This document shows, piece after piece, positions 43,670-51,085 of a stretch of DNA of 64,000 bases (positions are counted from its first letter, which is position 1; the number at the start of each line of letters is the position of its first letter). Position numbers and translations under genes: made by a program. Origin of the DNA: an uncultured Alphaproteobacteria bacterium (lineage in GTDB: Bacteria > Pseudomonadota > Alphaproteobacteria > Rs-D84); the NCBI GenBank assembly GCA_934276735.1, contig CAKQTG010000001.1, forward strand, positions 248,001 through 312,000, written 5' to 3'. Below the pieces are notes generated by a model that ran no database searches, was not told where the DNA came from, and worked only from the letters and a program-made list of their open reading frames with translations.

Positions 43670-44568
43670 CAGATTTTACCTATGTAATTTATGACAGTAT
43701 CAATGTATTCAGAATATGCGTCAAAGTTCCCATTGTCATCATCGGGCAGGGGGGCATTTGGATGCGCGGTGATATATTCGCGCAGCCCGTCCACATCATT
43801 AAACATCAGTATGTCGTCAAATTCGGCGGTTGCGGCATCTGGCGCGCCAATAACAAAACCACTGACATTTATATATATGTCGTCCAGCGTGTCCGAAAAT
43901 ACATCGTTTAATTTATCAATTGCGCGTCGCATGTCGGTTGTGGCAATCCCGTGCGCCCCCAGCCACAGTGTTTCATTTGTGCCGATGGCCAGCAGGCTCA
44001 TCCGATTACCATTTATGCGTGGTGGATTTTTTGTTGTATATCCTGCGGACTTAAATATTTCTGTAATTTGTGCGATTTCAATGTCACTGGGGCCGGTGGG
44101 TGCGGGCGGCGTTGCGCTGCGCGCGGCGTTTGGTTGTTGCGCGGCAGAATTGCCCGCCATGGTTGGCATACCACCCAATGTCGCCGCGTTCAGGCGCGGT
44201 GGACGCGCGGGTGCGTTTTGGGTGGCCGTCTGCGTCGGGGTGGGTGTCGGTTGCGCGACGGGCGCGTCGGGCACAGGCGCATCTTTTTTCCGCGTGGTAA
44301 TTCGCATAATCGGCAGGCGGATTTTACGAAAACGTGGTCGCATAATTACATACAGACCGCATATCATTATCGCGGATATAAAAACCAGTGATATATAAAA
44401 TGATGGCTTGACCGGTGTCTGGGCCGCCTGGAGATAGGCCAAATACTGCCAATGCGCGCCGACAAACAAGTTAAACCCGAACATTGTGTTAAACCAAAAA
44501 CAGGCCCCCAGTGTTACCACCAGTAACCACAACAGACCGAGTAACATGTTATCAATTCTGTATTTCAT
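43669..44568 (-). CDS. Two-helix membrane protein with cytoplasmic domain, unknown
   Basis: A 299-residue protein. Two membrane helices (about 8-33 and 58-77) are followed by a basic stretch (MRPRFRKIRLPIMRITTRKK), a Pro/Ala/Thr-rich linker (90-160) and a folded C-terminal domain (about 165-299) with SDIEIAQITEIFKSAGYTTKNPP and MSLLAIGTNETLWLGAHGI. The basic flank puts the C-terminal domain in the cytoplasm. It is the first gene of the block and overlaps the next by one base (TAATG). No family recognised; the C-terminal domain could be a restriction-like or adaptor fold, which I cannot decide. Confidence 0.65.
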   Translation of the reverse strand: MKYRIDNMLLGLLWLLVVTLGACFWFNTMFGFNLFVGAHWQYLAYLQAAQTPVKPSFYISLVFISAIMICGLYVIMRPRFRKIRLPIMRITTRKKDAPVPDAPVAQPTPTPTQTATQNAPARPPRLNAATLGGMPTMAGNSAAQQPNAARSATPPAPTGPSDIEIAQITEIFKSAGYTTKNPPRINGNRMSLLAIGTNETLWLGAHGIATTDMRRAIDKLNDVFSDTLDDIYINVSGFVIGAPDAATAEFDDILMFNDVDGLREYITAHPNAPLPDDDNGNFDAYSEYIDTVINYIGKI

Positions 44569-44595
44569 TTGATTTCAATTATATCATATTTGTGA

Positions 44596-44601
44596 TAAAG
44601 T
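44596..44601 (+). promoter_or_regulatory. -10 box close to start of 44612 gene
   Basis: TGATAAAGT; TAAAGT ends 10 bases before the ATG, so a leaderless or near-leaderless message is likely. Confidence 0.4.
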
Positions 44602-44611
44602 AAAAAGCGTA

Positions 44612-45289
44612 ATGATTGATAACGAAAATATTCTTGGCGAATTATTAAATGGTCACATGGCGGCATGGTGCCCGGCGGATATGGACGCAAATGCGCTGGC
44701 GGGGGTGGTTGATGATGCAATCGCGCATGGGGTCTGTGACATATCGGTTGGAACATCAGACGTCGAAATCGTTTGGCCATGGGTTGAACGAACAAAAATT
44801 CAGATTTCAACACGATTTTATGTGCCGGCGCGTCCGCGGGGAATTGGCGCGAACGATGCGTCTGAATTGACCATGCATATCAATTCGGCGTTCAAGCGTG
44901 GCGCAACCACCGCCCAGATGTTTATGCGGGTGGCTGACCTGGGGGCGGTTGTAAAAAATCTGGCCCCGATTCGTGACGATTTGTTTTTTAATAAAAAATT
45001 ATCTGTCGGACTGGATATATGCAAGATAGAACCGTCTGATTGGGCGGACGTTTTTGGCGCGTTAAATGCGTTGGGGGCGTCATCTGTGATATTTGCAATG
45101 TCGCGCGATATGGGGGATAAATCGGATTTTGTTGGCCGTTTTTATGGCGCGTTAGATGCAATGGGGACATTTAATGGTGATGTGCATTTTGCGCCAATGT
45201 CGGATCCCGTGCGTATTGACCAGGTTATGCGTTTGACCGAACAATTGCGGCCAGAAAAATTATCAAATTTGAAATTCTTTATCGGGTAA
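44612..45289 (+). CDS. Unknown alpha/beta protein
   Basis: A 225-residue soluble protein that I do not recognise. Repeating strand-helix units (CDISVGTSDVEIVWPWV, KIQISTRFYVPARP, KKLSVGLDICKIEPSDWADVFGALNALGASSVIFAMSRD, NGDVHFAPMSD, NLKFFIG) suggest a TIM-barrel-like fold with charged residues at strand ends. No catalytic motif can be named. Its tail overlaps the convergent trmB gene by 11 bases, and it is divergent from the membrane protein gene. It has a -10 box 10 bases before the ATG and no clear ribosome site. Confidence 0.65.
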   Translation: MIDNENILGELLNGHMAAWCPADMDANALAGVVDDAIAHGVCDISVGTSDVEIVWPWVERTKIQISTRFYVPARPRGIGANDASELTMHINSAFKRGATTAQMFMRVADLGAVVKNLAPIRDDLFFNKKLSVGLDICKIEPSDWADVFGALNALGASSVIFAMSRDMGDKSDFVGRFYGALDAMGTFNGDVHFAPMSDPVRIDQVMRLTEQLRPEKLSNLKFFIG

Positions 45290-45917
45290 CAACCAGGTAT
45301 TTAGGCGCGTCTGTTTCCGCCATGTTTTTGTTCTGGTAACGCGTCTGGATTGTTGCGATATCGGGCACCGTGGCATTCAGGTTTGTGTGCGACACCTGGT
45401 CAATAATCCAATCATAATATCCCCAGTGGTCGGTACCGATGATGATTTCGCCATTGTCGGTCAGGTGCGATGCCAGCATTTCAAGGAATTCGCGTTGCAA
45501 CAGGCGACGCTTTTCATGCTTTGCCTTGGGCCAGGGGTCCGGGTGCAGGACCCAAATCTGGCGAAATTTCATATTGCCCGTGCGCAGAAAATCGCGCACA
45601 TCGTCCGGATAAATACGGATGTTTTTGTATTCTGGTAAAATTTCGTTTGTTTTTTCATCCGTCATCGCGCCCAGCAGTGCCGCAACGCCATTTACAAATG
45701 GTTCGGCCCCGATAATTGTGGCGTCTGGGTTTTCGTGCGCCAATGTGCGTACGTGTTCGCCGGCCCCAAATCCGATTTCCAGAATATTAAAATCCCCGGC
45801 ATTTTCGTCATTTTTTGCGGTAATTTGTGGCAAAACATTTGCCAACAGGTGCTGCTTGCGCGTGGATAATTTTTTGCCGTGTCGGCGACCAAAGGTTCTT
45901 ATTTCTTGTTTTTCCAT
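45279..45917 (-). CDS. trmB: tRNA (guanine-N7-)-methyltransferase TrmB
   Basis: A 212-residue SAM-dependent enzyme that makes m7G46 in tRNA. LEIGFGAGEHV near residue 48 is the SAM site, and IWVLHPDPWPKAKHEKRRLLQ near 120-140 is the family signature with catalytic and tRNA-binding residues; GTDHWGYYDWI follows near 163. I chose ATG 45915-45917: it begins MEKQEIRTFGRRHGKKLS, as in relatives, and TATACT lies 6 bases before it, which suggests leaderless translation. An in-frame ATG seven codons upstream is possible. It overlaps the convergent unknown gene by 11 bases. Confidence 0.92.
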   Translation of the reverse strand: MEKQEIRTFGRRHGKKLSTRKQHLLANVLPQITAKNDENAGDFNILEIGFGAGEHVRTLAHENPDATIIGAEPFVNGVAALLGAMTDEKTNEILPEYKNIRIYPDDVRDFLRTGNMKFRQIWVLHPDPWPKAKHEKRRLLQREFLEMLASHLTDNGEIIIGTDHWGYYDWIIDQVSHTNLNATVPDIATIQTRYQNKNMAETDAPKYLVVTR

Positions 45918-45962
45918 ATATTTAGTATAGAATCCCATATTATATAAAACAAGGTAAATATA

Positions 45963-46490
45963 ATGGCAGAATTTCCACGGGTCATACCGGCCGGTGATTT
46001 TCAATTGGAAAAAATTGCGCCAACGTTTGAAAACGCGCGCACTGTTTTTGCATTGATTGATGGGCAACGCGAATATTTGGCCCAGTGGCTGGATTGGGTG
46101 GACACCACCATCAGTCCCGAGACCGCATACCCATTTATGCAACGCATGTCAAACACGGATAATGGTAATTATTACATTGTGCAATCGGGACGTGTGATTG
46201 GCTCGATTGGTGTTGATTACAGTGAAAAGCGCAAGAGCGGCGAAATAGGGTACTGGTTATCACGTGATGCAAATGGACGTGGGATTATGACGCGCGCGGT
46301 TGGCGTGATGGAACGCGTTTGCTTTGACGCGCTGGGCGCAAATCGTGTGGAAATCTTGGTTGATGTGGAAAATGCAAAATCCCAGGCGGTGGCCATGCGC
46401 GCGGGATACACGCGCGAAGGGGTGCTGCGTAAATTTATGATGTTGCATGGCATGCCACGTGATATAGTTGTATTCGCTAAAACAAAATAA
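45963..46490 (+). CDS. GNAT acetyltransferase, RimJ/RimL type
   Basis: A 175-residue N-acetyltransferase. FQLEKIAPTFENARTVFALI opens the protein, YYIVQSGRVIGSIGVDY and GEIGYWLSRDANGRGIMTRAV form the acetyl-CoA site (about 98-115), and SQAVAMRAGYTREGVLRKFMMLHGMPRDIVVFA ends it. Relatives acetylate ribosomal proteins S5, L12 or small amines. AAGGTAA precedes the ATG. The gltX gene follows after 23 bases on the same strand. The target is unknown. Confidence 0.85.
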   Translation: MAEFPRVIPAGDFQLEKIAPTFENARTVFALIDGQREYLAQWLDWVDTTISPETAYPFMQRMSNTDNGNYYIVQSGRVIGSIGVDYSEKRKSGEIGYWLSRDANGRGIMTRAVGVMERVCFDALGANRVEILVDVENAKSQAVAMRAGYTREGVLRKFMMLHGMPRDIVVFAKTK

Positions 46491-46513
46491 TAATTGGGTA
46501 AAGGAAAATAAAG

Positions 46514-48094
46514 ATGCGTAATGGTTTATCATCAGATTTGATTGCACGTGTGCTGGGTGCGGCACCGAAATATACGCTGGATGAATTGGAACAGAAATTC
46601 CCGCCGCGCGATTTGCCAGATGGTGCGTTCGTAACGCGTTTCGCACCCAGTCCCACGGGATTTATGCATTTGGGTGGGCTGTATGGTGCGCTGGTTGATT
46701 GCAAGTTGGCGCGTGATACGGGCGGTGTGTTTATGCTGCGCATCGAAGATACAGACACCAAGCGCGAGGTTGCGTCCGCCGTTGATATCATTGTTGATTC
46801 AATGCATCGTTTTGGTTTGGAATATAACGATGTTCCGGAATATGGCCCGTATTACCAGTCCCAGCGTCGTGACATTTATCACAGTGTGGCGGCCGATTTA
46901 CTGGCGCGTGGGCTGGCGTATCCGTGCTTTTTGACCGCGGACGATATGGAACAAATCCGTGCCAATCAAAAGGCAGCGGGTTTCGCCACCGGTATTTATG
47001 GTGAGTTTGCGCGTGACCGTGATTTAACAGAAGATGAAATTATCGCGCACCTGGACAGGGGCGACGTGCCAACGATTCGTTTGTATTCAACTGGCGACCC
47101 ATCAAAACGTATTTTCTGCAAGGATGCGGTGCGTGGTTCAATTGGATTTCCGGAAAATAATGAAGATATCGTTCTGATTAAATCAAACGACAGATTGCCG
47201 ACATATCATTTCGCGCATTTGGTTGATGACCACTTTATGCGCACAACGCACGTTGTTCGTGGCGAAGAGTGGTTGCCGTCATTTCCGCTGCATGCTCAAT
47301 TATTCCGCATGATGGGGTGGGTGCCGCCGATGTATATTCATACATCAACAATTGATAAAATTGATGATGAAACCGGCAAACAGCGTAAATTGTCCAAGCG
47401 CAAGGACCCCGAGGCAAATGTTGCATTCTTTTTGCAAGACGGTTGGCCAACGGCGGCGGTGCTGGAATATCTGGGCAATATTGCGGCGTCGGGTTACGAA
47501 GAGGCCAAAGCCAAGGGCCAGGTTTCATCAATTTGGCAATATCCCCTGCGTGTGAAAAAAATTCCGATTTCTGGCGCACTGTTTGATATGAAAAAATTGG
47601 AATGGTGGGCGCGTGAATATATCGCAACATTACCAGTTGCTGATTTAGTAGCGCATGTCGTTGCATGGGCAAATGAATATGGTGATGATACACATAAAAT
47701 GCAGGTTGCGGATACTAAATACTTGGGCGCGGTTTTAGGGATTGAACGCGATAACCCGAAACGCATTCGCAAGGATTTTATTACATGGCGTCAAACATTA
47801 GCCGAGGTTGCATATTTCTGGCCTGCGCTGCACAACAAAAACACTGAATTTGAATTCAATCGCGATTTATTGGCAGGATTTTTGGCAACGTATGATGCAA
47901 GCGATGACAAGGATACATGGTGGAATAAAATTGTCGCAATTGCGACAAAGGCCGGTGTTAAAAACGGCGATGTTGCAATGAACCTGCGCGTGGCGATGAC
48001 AGGGCGGACGAATACGCCGGACCTGTATTTGGTTATGCGCGTAATGGGGGGCGATATGGTTAAACAGAGAATAGAGGAGATTGTAAATGGTTAA
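46514..48094 (+). CDS. gltX: Glutamyl-tRNA synthetase
   Basis: A 526-residue class I synthetase. RFAPSPTGFMHLGGLYGAL (HIGH-type motif as HLGG) is near 42-60 and KLSKRKD (KMSKS-type) near 297-303, with RIEDTDTKR near 76 as the Glu pocket. The N-terminus carries about 38 extra residues before the catalytic domain (SSDLIARVLGAAPKYTLDELE). Alphaproteobacteria often have two gltX genes and form Gln-tRNA by amidation; which copy this is cannot be told from the window. AAGGAAA precedes the ATG, and its stop overlaps the hemolysin III gene by 8 bases. Confidence 0.93.
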   Translation: MRNGLSSDLIARVLGAAPKYTLDELEQKFPPRDLPDGAFVTRFAPSPTGFMHLGGLYGALVDCKLARDTGGVFMLRIEDTDTKREVASAVDIIVDSMHRFGLEYNDVPEYGPYYQSQRRDIYHSVAADLLARGLAYPCFLTADDMEQIRANQKAAGFATGIYGEFARDRDLTEDEIIAHLDRGDVPTIRLYSTGDPSKRIFCKDAVRGSIGFPENNEDIVLIKSNDRLPTYHFAHLVDDHFMRTTHVVRGEEWLPSFPLHAQLFRMMGWVPPMYIHTSTIDKIDDETGKQRKLSKRKDPEANVAFFLQDGWPTAAVLEYLGNIAASGYEEAKAKGQVSSIWQYPLRVKKIPISGALFDMKKLEWWAREYIATLPVADLVAHVVAWANEYGDDTHKMQVADTKYLGAVLGIERDNPKRIRKDFITWRQTLAEVAYFWPALHNKNTEFEFNRDLLAGFLATYDASDDKDTWWNKIVAIATKAGVKNGDVAMNLRVAMTGRTNTPDLYLVMRVMGGDMVKQRIEEIVNG

Positions 48095-48833
48095 AACAAA
48101 AAAACATTCACGCACCCAGGTGCGCCAGGTTAAACGCGATGCGCGTGGCGGACGTTTGTTGCGCATATTGCGGGCGACGGGATTGTTTCGTTGGGAACGC
48201 CCCAGCACCAAAGGGGAAGAGGTTTTGAATATCTTGACCCATGGTATTGGCATTGGACTGGCGATTGCGGGATTGACACTGTTGGTTGTATATGCGGCAT
48301 TGGCGGGTAACGCATGGGCAATTGTTTCGTGTGCGATTTTTGGTTTGACCATGTTCACGCTGTATTTCGGGTCAACAATGTGTCATGCGACCATCGGCAA
48401 GCCCGGCGAGTGTTTTTTCGAGGTTTGGGACAGCGTCGCCATCTATGCGTTGATTGCCGGCACATACACGCCATTTATGTTGGTGAATTTGCGTGGGCCG
48501 ATTGGATGGACGGTGTTTGGTATCCTGTGGGCAATCGTGATATTTGGTGCGGTTATGAAAATCCGTAATCCAAAGCAGCAGCCGAAATGGATGGTGTTAC
48601 TGTATCTGGTTATGGGGTGGACATTGCTGTTTATTTTGCCGGCGATGATAAAATATATCCCGGCGCGTGGTATGTGGTTTATTTTGGCCGGGGGCCTGTC
48701 ATATTCGGTGGGGGTGATATTCTATCTGTGGCGTCGGTTAAAGTTTTCGCATGCGATATGGCATCTGTTTGTAATCGGGGGCAGTGTGTGCTTCTTTTTC
48801 GCGGTGCTGTTCGGGTGCATAATTGATTATTGA
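48087..48833 (+). CDS. Hemolysin III / PAQR family membrane protein
   Basis: A 248-residue seven-helix membrane protein. After a basic N-terminal extension (KTKKHSRTQVRQVKRDARGG, about 40 residues) come the family motifs: EEVLNILTHGIGIGLA, GSTMCHATIG, DSVAIYALIAGTYTPF and FSHAIWHLFVIGG, whose His residues form a metal site in PAQR relatives. Bacterial members are annotated as hemolysin III but are probably membrane-stress or lipid-related enzymes. The ATG overlaps the gltX end by 8 bases and a strong terminator follows. Confidence 0.88.
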   Translation: MVKTKKHSRTQVRQVKRDARGGRLLRILRATGLFRWERPSTKGEEVLNILTHGIGIGLAIAGLTLLVVYAALAGNAWAIVSCAIFGLTMFTLYFGSTMCHATIGKPGECFFEVWDSVAIYALIAGTYTPFMLVNLRGPIGWTVFGILWAIVIFGAVMKIRNPKQQPKWMVLLYLVMGWTLLFILPAMIKYIPARGMWFILAGGLSYSVGVIFYLWRRLKFSHAIWHLFVIGGSVCFFFAVLFGCIIDY

Positions 48834-48836
48834 TAA

Positions 48837-48860
48837 AATGCCGGCTTGCCGGCATTTTTT
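48837..48860 (+). terminator. Terminator after hemolysin III gene
   Basis: ATGCCGGC / GCCGGCAT with a tight CTTG turn and six Ts; the stem is extended by flanking A and T runs. Confidence 0.92.
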
Positions 48861-48862
48861 AT

Positions 48863-48890
48863 TGATTTTTATATAATATCGTCATAAAAT
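48863..48890 (+). promoter_or_regulatory. Promoter of thrS leader
   Basis: TTGATT (48863-48868), 16 bases, TAAAAT (48885-48890). A perfect TATAAT also lies at 48872-48877, inside the spacer. From the TAAAAT box the transcript would start near 48897, 3 bases before the leader peptide ATG. Confidence 0.5.
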
Positions 48891-48899
48891 ACGTGGGAC

Positions 48900-48962
48900 A
48901 TGAAAGAATTTATGATTATTTTGACATTTACAACAACTACAACAACCCCTTTGGGGGTGTAA
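48900..48962 (+). CDS. Threonine-rich leader peptide upstream of thrS
   Basis: A 20-codon frame, MKEFMIILTFTTTTTTPLGV then TAA, with seven Thr codons, six consecutive (ACA ACA ACT ACA ACA ACC, 48930-48947). An inner in-frame ATG at 48912 gives a 16-residue version. It ends 87 bases before thrS. The layout matches amino-acid-specific leader peptides such as ThrL of the E. coli thr operon. Stalling at Thr codons when charged tRNA-Thr is scarce would change folding of the downstream RNA. The peptide tail overlaps a hairpin (ACCCC/GGGGT, 48945-48958), and a second hairpin follows at 48972-48985. Confidence 0.7.
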   Translation: MKEFMIILTFTTTTTTPLGV

Positions 48963-48989
48963 TTTCTATTTGCGGTTTTGACCGCGTCA
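48945..48989 (+). promoter_or_regulatory. Candidate attenuator hairpins of thrS leader
   Basis: Hairpin 1: ACCCC 48945-48949 / GGGGT 48954-48958. Hairpin 2: GCGGT 48972-48976 / ACCGC 48981-48985 with loop TTTG. A competing stem TGAC 48979-48982 / GTCA 48986-48989 excludes hairpin 2. No T run follows, so control may be translational or Rho-dependent; CCTTT in hairpin 1 can also pair with the AAAGG of the thrS ribosome site. Confidence 0.4.
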
Positions 48990-49049
48990 TGCAATAATCA
49001 AACAAAACAAAAAACAATACAAAAACCAAAGTAAGAAAGGTTTATAATT

Positions 49050-50783
49050 ATGTCATATCCAATAGAAACGATTCGTCATTCGCTGGCGCATGTTATGGCG
49101 GCGGCGGTTCAGAAACTGTATCCAGATGTCAAGTTCGCGGGTGGCCCGGCAATTGAAAACGGGTTTTACTATGACTTTGATACCGAACACAGATTTTCCG
49201 AAGAAGACTTTGAAAAAATTGAACACGAAATGCACGCGCTGATTAAATCCAATGGCCGTTTTGAACAGCGCAATGTTAGCCTGGACGAGGCAAAACAATT
49301 GTTTGCCAACCAGCCGTATAAAATGGAATGGTTAAACGAATACGATGCCGCGGGCGAGGCGTTGTCGGTCTATACGTTCCGTGATTTCACCGACCTGTGC
49401 CGTGGACCACACGTTGAATCGTCCAAGGATTTACCGCGTGATGCGTTTAAAATCCGTAATGTTGCCGGTGCATACTGGAAGGGTGACGCAAAAAACAAAA
49501 TGTTGCAGCGTATATATGTTGACGCGTTCGCAACCAAAGAGGAGTTGGAACAACACCTGAAAAACGTGGCCGATGCCGCCGCGCGCGATAACCGCAAACT
49601 GGGGCGCGATATGGACTTGTTCCACTTTGAACCAGATTATGCCCCTGGTGCGGTGTTCTGGCACGACAAGGGATACAAGATTTATCGCAAATTGATTGAA
49701 TATATCCGCGGTCGCCAGGAACGGGCGGGTTACTTGGAAATTTCCACGCCGTCTGTTATGGACCGCAGTCTGTGGGAACGCAGTGGCCACTGGGCAAAAT
49801 ATGGTGAACACAATTATTCTGGTAAAACCCAAGATGGTAAAACGTTCTGTGTAAAGCCGATGTCGTGCCCGGGCGGTATGTTGGTATTTGGCCAGGGTAT
49901 TAAATCATACAAAGATTTGCCAATGTATCTGGCAGAATTTGGCAAGGTAAATCGTTACGAGGCGGCGGGCGGCCTGTCGGGATTGATGCGTGTTCGTGAA
50001 TTTACCCAGGACGATGCGCATATTTTCTGCACCGAAGAACAGCTGGAAACCGAAGTTGTAAAGATTCTGCGCTTTATCAAGGATATTTATGGCAAATTCG
50101 GTTTTGACAAGATTTCAATGAAATTGGCAACCCGTAAAGAATCTGAATTCCGTATCGGGTCGGATGAAATCTGGGACAAGGCCGAGGCGGCATTGAAACG
50201 CGCACTGGATGATAATGGCATTGAATACGAAATTGCCGAAGGTGATGCGGCGTTCTATGGCCCGAAAATTGATAACTATCTGAAAGATTCAATGGGACGC
50301 ATCTGGCAGTGCGGCACAATTCAGTTGGATATGAATTTGCCAGAACGCTTTGATTTGTCCTATGTTGGCGAAGATGGTGAAAAGCATCGTCCGATTATGT
50401 TGCATCGTGCGATGTTGGGTTCGATTGAACGCTTTATGGGAATCTTGCTGGAATCAACAGGCGGCAATTTGCCATTGTGGCTGTCGCCGGAACCGGTCGT
50501 CGTTGCCCCAATTTCGGGCAAGGTTGCGGAATATGCGACGATGGTTGCCGACGAATTGCGTAATGCGGGCGTGTGGGCGCGTGCCGATTTGCGTGATGAA
50601 AAGGTAAATTACAAGATTCGCGAACTGTCGTTGGCAAAGACGCCGATTATCGCCGTCGTTGGTGAAAAAGAGGCCGCAGACAAAACGGTAACCCTGCGTC
50701 GTTTGGGCGTGGATAAACAGGAAACAATGCCGTTGTCTGAATTTGTTGCCCAGATGACAGATGCGGTTAAAATGCCACGCTAA
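49050..50783 (+). CDS. thrS: Threonyl-tRNA synthetase lacking the N-terminal TGS domain
   Basis: A 577-residue enzyme, about 65 shorter than standard ThrRS. It starts directly at the N2 editing domain (IETIRHSLAHVMAAAVQKLYPDV, with H10 and H14; DLCRGPHV near 115 completes the editing site), so the TGS domain is missing. The catalytic core has CVKPMSCPGGML with the zinc Cys (near 270), RVREFTQDDAHIFC (motif 2) and PIMLHRAMLGSIERFMGIL (motif 3), then the anticodon-binding domain. GAAAGG precedes the ATG. It sits behind the Thr-rich leader peptide. Editing and aminoacylation sites look intact. Confidence 0.95.
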   Translation: MSYPIETIRHSLAHVMAAAVQKLYPDVKFAGGPAIENGFYYDFDTEHRFSEEDFEKIEHEMHALIKSNGRFEQRNVSLDEAKQLFANQPYKMEWLNEYDAAGEALSVYTFRDFTDLCRGPHVESSKDLPRDAFKIRNVAGAYWKGDAKNKMLQRIYVDAFATKEELEQHLKNVADAAARDNRKLGRDMDLFHFEPDYAPGAVFWHDKGYKIYRKLIEYIRGRQERAGYLEISTPSVMDRSLWERSGHWAKYGEHNYSGKTQDGKTFCVKPMSCPGGMLVFGQGIKSYKDLPMYLAEFGKVNRYEAAGGLSGLMRVREFTQDDAHIFCTEEQLETEVVKILRFIKDIYGKFGFDKISMKLATRKESEFRIGSDEIWDKAEAALKRALDDNGIEYEIAEGDAAFYGPKIDNYLKDSMGRIWQCGTIQLDMNLPERFDLSYVGEDGEKHRPIMLHRAMLGSIERFMGILLESTGGNLPLWLSPEPVVVAPISGKVAEYATMVADELRNAGVWARADLRDEKVNYKIRELSLAKTPIIAVVGEKEAADKTVTLRRLGVDKQETMPLSEFVAQMTDAVKMPR

Positions 50784-50795
50784 GGGTGGTCGCCA

Positions 50796-50827
50796 GGCGC
50801 GTGGGTAATCCCGCACGCCACTGTTTT
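50796..50827 (+). terminator. Imperfect hairpin after thrS
   Basis: GCGTGGG pairs with CCCGCACGC (one bulge) around TAAT, followed by ACTGTTTTAT. A weak terminator at best. Confidence 0.45.
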
Positions 50828-50855
50828 ATATATAAAGTCAAGGAAAGGGGAAAAT

Positions 50856-50999
50856 ATGAAAAAAGTAATTTTGTTATTGGTTGTGGTTGCAATGCCAATT
50901 GCATTGTCGGCGTGCGCACGCACGTGCGAAAGTGAACCAATTGTAGAAGAAAATCATAAACTGATTGTTCCGCCACACTTTGGTCAAATGCCAAAATAA
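50856..50999 (+). CDS. 47-residue lipoprotein
   Basis: A short gene: signal peptide KKVILLLVVVAMPIALSAC with lipobox LSAC (C20), then a mature part of 28 residues containing EENHKLIVPPHFGQMPK. AAGGAAAGGGG lies a few bases before the ATG. The LIVPPxF...P ending resembles the tail motif of the DUF3035/BamF lipoproteins (PLVVPPDF.L.P), so it might be a minimal outer-membrane assembly lipoprotein; this is a guess from a short match. It lies alone between thrS and the SPOR gene, which has its own promoter. Confidence 0.65.
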   Translation: MKKVILLLVVVAMPIALSACARTCESEPIVEENHKLIVPPHFGQMPK

Positions 51000-51013
51000 A
51001 ATGGTATATATTC

Positions 51014-51043
51014 TTTGTGAATTGGCTTTTTTTGTGATATAAT
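51014..51043 (+). promoter_or_regulatory. Promoter of SPOR-tatA operon
   Basis: TTGTGA (51014-51019), 18 bases, perfect TATAAT (51038-51043), preceded by TGTGA as in several other promoters here. The message has a normal leader with GGGGAGGA. Confidence 0.55.
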
Positions 51044-51085
51044 ATCCGCAAAGAGAAAATTTCAGCCACGGGGAGGAATATCCAG

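Noticed and set aside
48960..49049. T-box riboswitch upstream of thrS
   Set aside because: No T-box consensus (AGGGTGGNACCGCG), no specifier loop and no terminator with T run; the Thr-rich leader peptide explains the region better.
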